Assembly (NCBI GenBank): GCA_022592435.1 | Contig: JABYQS010000001.1 | Coordinates: forward strand, 992,001 to 1,056,000 | Direction of reading: 5' to 3' | From: Cerioporus squamosus | Lineage: Eukaryota > Basidiomycota > Agaricomycetes > Polyporales > Polyporaceae | Length of the DNA stretch: 64,000 nucleotides | Part shown: piece after piece, positions 57,548 through 64,000 of the stretch | How positions within the stretch are numbered: position 1 is the stretch's first letter | Layout of the letters: every line of letters starts with the position of its first letter | Notes under the pieces: generated by a model | Database searches by the model: none | Seen by the model: only the letters and a program-made list of their open reading frames with translations | Told to the model about the DNA's origin: nothing | Translations under genes and position numbers: made by a program

Positions 57548-58842
57548 AGCTGCCAGACGAGGAACTTGCGGGAGAGTGCGAGAATAGAGAATGCGGAAGT
57601 CCAGATGCGGCGGATGTCTTTTGAACCACGATAGCCATGCTCTCGCGATGCTGCGGGGGAGACTGTGAATCAACTTGCGGCGAATAAGTGTCGCATACAT
57701 GACAGACTGCGCCGTCATCATATCGACACCCTGTCAACCATGACTACCACAGAGGAGCAGTAAGAAACGTGCTGCGAGTCGGTAATGATGCAACAGATGT
57801 AGGCATCGAAACAGTCCAAGTCCCAGTTGGCGCAGTTCAAGCCATGCAGCCAGCCACAACCCGGCTGTGTCGTACAAATTCTGTGTTGACGCGGGCAGGC
57901 ATCAATATCGACCTGCAAGGGTCATTGATCAGTTTCTGCTAGGTCTTGCTGTCGAGGAGGGAGAGTGCACCCACAAGTGTATGCGACGGACACAGCCCCA
58001 CTGCGGAGGGTGTTGAATACACAGACACAATGCCTGCGACGCAGTCGCTCCGCCGACGTGCACGGTTGATGCCATCTACGGAACGATCCAATTGAGGCTG
58101 GGCGCAGTGCAAATTGTTATCGCCCTCCATGTTGCGAGCTGCGATTGAGCCGCTAGTCTCCGCAGAAATCGGGCCAAGGGGCGTGGGCCTACCTCAGGCT
58201 CAAGCCGCGGGATCATCTTGGTGTGTGGGTCTGCCGGCTCAGAAAGTGCGTTAGATTCAAACAAGAGAGGAAGTTTATGACATAGGTACTAACCTCTATC
58301 CGTCAGTATCAGTACCAAGTGCAGTGGCTGACTCGCCGGCTGAGTGATCTCGACCAACCTTGACAATCGAGTCTGCCGAGACTGCAGAGTCACCGCGTGA
58401 CAATTGCCCGCAGCGTGGACGACGTCCTGGATTAAGATCGCAGGAAGCGCTGTGCTGGACTGACGGCATGAAGGTATCCATACTTGCGCCGGGCGGACAA
58501 CCCGAGGTCGCCGGTCGAAAATGCGAAGTCTGCCAGTGGCAGCATGGTGATCGCAGACGGTTATTCGTGCGCGTGCGCAGCACTATACGAGGCACGAAGC
58601 GGAGGCTTGTCGCCCATGTGAGAAGAAGTACGAAATGCGCACAAGGGTCCCGATTTGAGCAAGCTACGGTGGCGCTCTTGGTACGAGTACTGTGAGCCTG
58701 TGACGAAGGTCAGGAAACATTTCGGCATTCCCCGCATGCCTATTATGGAAACCGTCTAAGTTCAACATCTGCTCAAGGGAAAAGTACATCAAACGCAGTC
58801 CGTGCAGTCCGTATAGTCTGCTCTACTCTCAAGTCCGTCGAC
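57548..58842. other. Spacer between RTA1 copies C and D
   Basis: Contains the two-exon cysteine-rich frame described separately. The rest, including 58360-58695 (+), is unassigned. Confidence 0.4.
57718..58130 (-). CDS. Possible small cysteine-rich protein
   Basis: Two frames join in phase 0 across a canonical 62-nt intron (GTGGGT...TTGCAG). The first encodes MEGDNNLHCAQPQLDR and SDCVAGIVSVYSTPSAVGLC. The second encodes VDIDACPRQHRICTTQPGCG, LNCANWDLDCFDAYICC and a further Cys. There are eleven cysteines in about 116 residues, eight of them within some 50 residues. No signal peptide is visible from this ATG, so an upstream exon may be missing if the protein is secreted. No family is recognised. 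Confidence 0.35.
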
Positions 58843-60249
58843 TCAAACCCGCTCAAATACCTCCAACAATATCGACTCCGACGACCCCGGGTCCTGCGCC
58901 GTCGTGTATCCCTTCCCACGCGCCATGTCCTCCTTTTGCAGGAGATAACCGGGATGCAACAGGTTGAGGGTGCTCATAGCGAGGACGATCATCCCACCAT
59001 CGAAGACATCTAGTGGAGCGGTTTGTTAGGCTTTCCGGTAAATCCCACATGGAAGCATATGGAATCGGACGTACTGAAGTAGACCTGTGTCTGGATGATT
59101 GGCCCATCGAAGCCGTCGATGAGCTCTACGGTACGGTAGATGGACCTTCGTGGGTGGTACGTATGTCAGCGAAACTCTGTCTGATTGTAGCCCGGACAAA
59201 CGTAACGTACCGGAGGATCAGGAAGATCGTCATCAAGACCAAAGAAAAGATCATGAGTTGCATGCGCGTGTCCAAGGGAGGACGCTGCTTGGCAAGTTCG
59301 CTCCCTTGCGGCTTCTTCCCCTTGCCAGTAGGACGGTCAGAGGAGTATCGGAGGAAGTATTCCGCCATGAGGATCACGAAGACGGTAATCGATGCTGCAG
59401 TCGTTGTCTCAGCTGCCTCCCGCAATAACACCATCACTGCACATACTCAGCTGGAAGATTATGCCGCCAAGCATGATGTCGCCGCCCTGAGACACGAGGT
59501 GGTAAGTTCAGCGGCAGAGATCAACTGAGCGAGATGTAAACCCGCACCAAATCCAGTTGGTCCCGGTCGTCGTCTGCAGATCCAGCAAGCCCCCCACCCA
59601 CACCCTGAACGATGAGAGAAATGATGTCCTGGGAGCACTTCAGCTTTGTTGCTGTCAACGTACGATAAACCGGTACTCACGCATGTGAGGAAAATGCGAG
59701 CATACCACTTCGGCGAGAGCCTGCCATATTGCGCTCCCAGCCGTTCGGATATGCGCTCGAAGAGGAGAAACAAAGCCCCGACGAGCGGGGATGGCGCTAT
59801 GATTGTGACGGCCAACCTGACGATTATTGAGATTATGATTGACCATCCAGCGCTCGGGATCGATGACTCACTGCATGATGTATGGGTCGCGATTAAGTGG
59901 CGAGATACTCGACCAGAGACGCGCGGACCATCCGAGCACCTCCATGATGCCGGCGAAACAGGCCGTGGGGAGCAGCCACCTGATGCGCCAGTAGAAGCTC
60001 TCTGCAGCATGTATGACTGATGACAGGATGATGCTCAGCTAAGCACAAGCGCAAGGTCTGAGGTACGTACCCGTACACACGGTGAACAGAGATATGAATA
60101 TGATGCACACGCTCATCGTCGGGACATATCCGTACAGGGAGTCTTGTGGGATATCCTGAGCATCGGCCGGGACGTCTGCAGCGTGCGTTAGCAAAGCGCC
60201 ACGCTTCTCAACCAAAGGCGCACTTACCTGTGAGGTTACTCGAAGCCAT
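58843..60249 (-). CDS. RTA1-like seven-TM protein, copy D
   Basis: Fourth paralogue. It starts MASSNLT, then DVPADAQDIPQDSLYGYVPT, MSVCIIFISLFTVCT, SFYWRIRWLLPTACFAGIME, VLGWSARLWSSISPLNRDP, LAVTIIAPSPLVGALFLLFE, DIISLIVQGVGGGLAGSADD, GGDIMLGGIIFQL, SITVFVILMAEYFLRYSSD, a basic loop GKGKKPQGSE, MQLMIFSLVLMTIFLILR, SIYRTVELIDGFDGPIIQT and DVFDGGMIVLAMSTLNLLHP. The longest tail of the four ends SESILLEVFERV. The enlarged basic cytosolic loop between helices 5 and 6 sets it apart. Confidence 0.88.
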
Positions 60250-60988
60250 GGCAAGAGCGGTGCAGGTCGGAAGAATGCAGGCAGAACTGGTGAACGGGAG
60301 GATTAAACAGATGTATGATGCGGACTCATGCTAACCTCGAGCATCTTATATTCTGCGCCCTCTTTCATGCTGACTACATATACGATCCGGTTATTGAGGA
60401 ACCCGATAAAGGGCGTCGGATTTGCCATTCAATGTCCGGCGGCTGTACCTCATCAAATTCGCTGCGCAAATCCGAGCGGTGAGTGGGCGGCCTCGTGGAA
60501 CGTCTGTTGGTGTGAGAGTAGTGCCAGTCAGGCAGTAAGGAAGGGTTAGCGAGCATAGCATACAGAGAGAAAGGATCAAGGCGGTTGTCATCCGCAGTGA
60601 GTGGACTCTTGCCACAGCAACGGATATTCGCAGTCGCAGGTGGCGACCCCAAGTAAAGGAGTTCTGTTGCGTTCGGGCACGCATACCCTGCATAGATCCT
60701 GTTCAGTAAGATGAGGCAGTGAATGAGGTACGGAACGGCGCACTTGTATGTAACCCGAGGGACGCGCAGTCAACCAATTCGTCCATGGCCACCCGCCCTG
60801 ACGAACGAGGGCGTAATCGCTGTCACACCGTCTGGACATCAAGTGCAAAGTGCGTACAAGTCGATAGCTCAGCCCATATGATACAGCAACTCGAAAACAA
60901 CGTTTCACAAAAAGAACTCAGCGCGTTTGACCCATGATAGCTCAATGCCATAGAAGCGATTGTGCGCCGACTCGTAAGCCGACGCGCA
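60250..60988. other. Intergenic between SGT1 3' end and RTA1 copy D
   Basis: Frames such as 60588-60908 (-) show no domain. It probably contains the promoter of copy D and the 3' UTR of SGT1. Confidence 0.45.
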
Positions 60989-61787
60989 TCACGCCGCCCA
61001 CTTCTTCCACTCACTTCCCTCCGGGGGCTTGACCTCTACGGGAGCCTTCTTGACCTCTTCCCAGTTCGTGCTGAGGGTGGTGCCTCCGCTCTCCGAGTAA
61101 CTCTTCATCATCGCGCGCCTCGTATCCTCGTCCGCATCCGCATAGAGCTTCCGGAAGAAGTCGTTCACGGCGGCATCACCGCCTGCGTTCGGGTCCTGGT
61201 CCGGACTGACTTCCTTCTCCTGGCTGAGGATCTCGGTCGTGATGCCGTCCCAGTTCTTGCGCGGCTTGCGCACCGTCGTCGTCGTGGGCGCGGCGCTGGT
61301 AGGGAACGAGGTGAGCGCTGCAGGGCGAAAAGATACAGATGTTAGACTGATATAGCAGCATTGTGGGCGCGTGGGTACGCACGATCTGGGGCATCGCCGA
61401 CGAGTGTTCCCCATCGACCTTGCGCCATCTTGATGAGGCGCACCTCGACCTTGACCTTGCCGACGGTGTAGTCGCTCTTGGAAGGGTCTATCTGGCCCTT
61501 GAGAGGCTCGAGGACAAGGCTCTTGTCGCCATGCGAGTAGGTGAACTGTGGCGCCACAGTTGTCAGACGCGCCTGTGGCGGCAAGGAAAGAGTGCATATA
61601 GCTTGCCTTCCTAGGCTCGAAGGAGATCTTGACTTGCTCAGGATCAGCACCCTTGTCGAAGATGGACAAGGTGAGCTTGTCGTCGGTCTCGTAGAACTCG
61701 TGTCTGGATGTGGCGGCAGTCGGTCTTAGTCGTGTCGCTCGTGCAAGAAGTGTGGCGTCGAACAGAAACGCACCTCAGGGTCGTCAT
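60989..61787 (-). CDS. SGT1: SGT1-like co-chaperone (CS and SGS domains, no TPR)
   Basis: HSP90/SKP1 adaptor used in kinetochore and SCF assembly. The first exon is only 14 nt (MTTL plus two bases). The CS domain reads RHEFYETDDKLTLSIFDKG, VKISFEPRK, FTYSHGDKSLVLEPLKGQID and VKVEVRLIKMAQGRWGTLVG. The SGS domain reads NWDGITTEILSQEKE, GDAAVNDFFRKLYADADED, RRAMMKSYSESGGTTLSTNW and PPEGSEWKKWAA. The N-terminal TPR domain of yeast and plant SGT1 is missing, and the 389-bp gap to the divergent GST-like gene leaves little room for it. The intron between EPRK and FTYSHG (61606-61546) begins GCAAGC. No GT donor exists at that point. Confidence 0.9.
61546..61606 (-). other. GC-AG intron in SGT1
   Basis: The 61-nt intron GCAAGC...CCACAG joins SFEPRK to FTYSHGDK in phase 0. 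No GT occurs within 30 bp downstream of the exon end. Confidence 0.7.
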
Positions 61788-62176
61788 CTTGCTGTATTTC
61801 CAGCGACGCAGGGTATAGAATGGCGTGCAGATACGACGAGGGAGGAAGTGGGAGGAAGACAAGGACAAGAGAGTACAGGAGGCACAGGTCTGAGCATGGC
61901 TGCAGCAATTGTGAGGACGAAGAAGGCAGGAGGGCGAATATTCTAGAAGCACGTGACACGCGACGCGACGCGACACGCAGGGAACTCGGGCACCGGGAGA
62001 GCGCGCCAGAGTCGGGGCTCACTGCGGGGAATCAGCGGAGATGGAGATCGGGCGCAATACAGCAGTCTCGTCCACGACGTCATCTAGCCAACTCCAGGCA
62101 GTGGCGGGCCAAAGCAGCAGCACCCCGCCCGCTTTCTCTCCTCGTCCCTTCCTCCACATCGCGAACAGTCTCCAGC
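61788..62176. promoter_or_regulatory. Divergent promoter of SGT1 and the GST-like gene
   Basis: 389 bp between outward-facing starts. CACGTG occurs at about 61951-61956. No other element recognised. Confidence 0.4.
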
Positions 62177-63576
62177 ATGTCTCAGGCGGTCCCCAAGGCT
62201 GCGCTCTACTACAGCCCCGCATCGATCTGGGCCTCTGTCCGTGAGTAGCAACATCCGTGTGCACGCGTCGAGAGTGTCTGACGCGTCTTGCAGCTCTCCT
62301 CGCGCTGTAAGTGATCGGATCGGTTCAGCAGTAATCGGTCCTGACGCGACCCTCCTGTATCCAGAGAGGAAAAAGGCTACGGCGACGATGAGATAGACCT
62401 CAAGGCGGTCGATATCGGTGAGCACTTTCGCTCTTTAGACCAGTGGGCTGCATATCGATGAGCACTGGCACGCGTCAGCAAAGGGCGAGAACTTTGCCCC
62501 CTCCTACCTACGTCTCAATCCTGGAGGTAAGTTATCCTCTCATAACGCGATATACCATCTATTGATAGCCATCGGGCCGCAGCCACCGTGCCGACCCTCG
62601 TGGTCCCTCTGGAGAAGACTCTGTCCCCGGAGATAGAGTCACGCTACAAGGCCATTCAGGACACGAAGGTATGTAACGGCGTGCCAGCTGAATGCACATA
62701 CTAACCCACCATCAGGCGATCGTAGAGTTCTTGGACAAGTCCCGTTCTGCGCAGTCGCGAACCCATACCACGTCGACTGCGCCGTCACCATCTCTCGCAC
62801 CTGCCACTATCGCATTCAGCGTCCAGTCCAACCAGATCATCGAGCTCCTTCACAGCCAGGCCGCCGACCCCAATGCGCTCTTCTACATGAACGCACGGTC
62901 CGAGAGCGAGCTGAAGGAACTCTCCAAGCAGCTTCTCCCGTTCGTGTCTGGCCGACGTGATGCGCTGGCCAAGCTTCTCGCGGACAGCGACTCCGGCGCG
63001 ATACAGGTGTCAGACAAGACGAAAGCGTTCTGGCAGGTGAAGCTCATCGCCACGGAGAAGTTCCTCCAGGTCTACCAGAATGCGGACAAGAGCGAGGGCG
63101 AACTCTCGGAGGAAGCGCGTCAGGCTCGCCAGGAATACCTCAAGTCTGCCAACGGCGCATGGAGCAACCTCAAGGACGTCCTGAGTGCGTTGAACAAGGA
63201 GATCATCGGTCCATTCGTTCTCGGTATGTGTCCTGGACAACGCAGCGCCGATGTTGTTCTGATTTTGAGCCACTTTGTAGGCGATCAGCTGTCCGTGGCG
63301 GATCTGCATCTGGCGGCCTGGCTCGCCCGTATAGCCAGCCTGTCTGGAGCAAGCGCGTCCGACGACGGGAACACGGCTGTGGCGAAGATCGAGGCTCATG
63401 TCGGCGACGGCTTCAGCCTTCCCCGGGAGTTCTCCGTCGTAGAGGCACGCCGACGAGCCGGGATCCCAGTGACGGGCGTCGAGCCCACTGAACGCCAGAG
63501 TAAACTTGCTGCGTTCTGGGATGCAGTGAAGGAGCGACCGAGCTGGAAGAAGGTGTATGGCGAGGGCTTGCATTGA
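62177..63576 (+). CDS. Glutathione S-transferase-like protein
   Basis: Thioredoxin-fold N-domain: AALYYSPASIWASVPLLALE, EKGYGDDEIDLKAVDI, GENFAPSYLRLNPGATVPTL with the cis-Pro of the GSH site. The helical C-domain includes LLPFVSGRRDALAKLLADSD, KTKAFWQVKLIATEKFLQVY and the N-capping-type GDQLSVADLHLAAWLARI. It ends FWDAVKERPSWKKVYGEGLH. The likely catalytic residue is Ser in YYSPASIW. The interdomain region is longer than in classical GSTs, resembling large fungal GST-fold proteins. The substrate is unknown. Six or so introns have matching phases; the second exon is only 13 nt. Stop is at 63574-63576. Confidence 0.87.
62294..62306 (+). other. 13-nt microexon in the GST-like gene
   Basis: CTCTCCTCGCGCT between TTGCAG and GTAAGT encodes most of PLLAL in helix 1, linking WASV to EEKGYG in the correct frame. 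Confidence 0.8.
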
Positions 63577-64000
63577 GCGATCTTCTGGTTCCTTGGGTAT
63601 GTGCGGACAGTTGGTAGCAGCTCCAACAAAGGAAGAACGGACGGAAGCAATCTGTACGAGTACTTGTTCGGCCGGAAGCAGTAGGATAACAGGAACGCTC
63701 TTGTGGCTTCGAATGACCTGTGGTGAAGTCATAGCGTGATTGTCTATCGGTGGATGATTGTCGGAAGTCAGGAGGTGCGAACATGCCTCAAGTCCCCAGC
63801 AGACTGCTGTGCGATACCTCAGACTACATAGGAGAGTAGGCGATGTTCGTTAGAGGGCATTGGACTGCGCAGCTGGGCGCAGCGTGGCTGATAGATACTC
63901 AGATGTGACGACCGGCTATGTGTGACAGGCCATATTGGACCTGATTGTGGCTGTATTCGCGGGGAGGCATTGGTAAGCGCTGGAGGGAGCGGACGAATTG
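63577..64000. other. 3' flank of the GST-like gene
   Basis: No gene or repeat recognised. An antisense frame overlapping the GST-like exons (63010-63732) is a coding shadow. Confidence 0.5.

Noticed and set aside
50611..60249. Biosynthetic gene cluster around the RTA1 array
   Set aside because: No synthase, P450, methyltransferase or pathway regulator is adjacent. The neighbours DHFR and SGT1 are housekeeping genes.
63010..63732. 240-codon antisense frame over the GST-like gene
   Set aside because: It mirrors the GST exons; no splice or motif support.
1..64000. Transposons, CRISPR arrays, tRNA or rRNA genes
   Set aside because: Scanned by eye for terminal repeats, reverse transcriptase or transposase motifs, spaced direct repeats and A/B boxes; none convincing. 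A proper RepeatMasker or tRNAscan run could still find degenerate ones.

Overview
The window is nuclear DNA of a filamentous basidiomycete, most likely an Agaricomycete and plausibly a polypore. The evidence is dense short introns (about 49-65 nt) in nearly every gene, GC-rich coding sequence, mitochondrial-targeted nuclear genes, an Ime2/Crk1-type kinase, and several families I know only from mushroom-forming fungi (a WW-domain membrane protein, a conserved orphan, an RTA1 expansion). I see no prokaryotic operon, CRISPR array, rRNA, tRNA or intact transposon.

Layout. 1-1173: 5' part of an HSP104 disaggregase. 1.5-2.2 kb: complex I subunit NDUFS6. 3.8-7.2 kb: Ime2/RCK kinase. 9.0-10.3 kb: PRPP synthetase. 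11.3-13.4 kb: secreted berberine-bridge-type FAD oxidase with a frameshift. 14.1-16.5 kb: decapping enzyme DCP2, divergent from a TPR-MYND protein. 18.8-21.5 kb: GRAMD4-like membrane protein. 21.8-24.7 kb: meiotic kleisin REC8. 25.1-26.1 kb: IPP isomerase. 26.5-28.7 kb: WW-domain membrane protein. 28.7-33.9 kb: gene-poor, with one small acidic protein. 33.9-40.2 kb: conserved orphan, mitochondrial pyruvate carrier and replicative DNA ligase I. 41.1-46.4 kb: seven-TM protein, ribosomal protein S11 and PPZ-type phosphatase. 47.5-50.4 kb: SLC35F transporter, mitochondrial bL36 and dihydrofolate reductase. 50.6-60.2 kb: four RTA1-like seven-TM genes in one orientation. 61.0-63.6 kb: SGT1 divergent from a glutathione S-transferase-like gene.

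Most genes are unrelated housekeeping genes that happen to be neighbours. Exceptions are the RTA1 tandem array, which is a local expansion, and the nucleotide/DNA theme of PRPP synthetase, DHFR and ligase I, which is functional but not clustered.

The most unusual feature is gene architecture. Exons of 1, 6, 11 and 13 nt are needed to restore conserved reading frames or residues in PRS, NDUFS6, REC8 and the GST-like gene. Six introns (PRS, TPR-MYND, LIG1, 7TM, PPZ, SGT1) appear to use GC-AG borders. Exon models were built by hand from reading frames, splice signals and remembered family sequences. No alignment or expression data were used.
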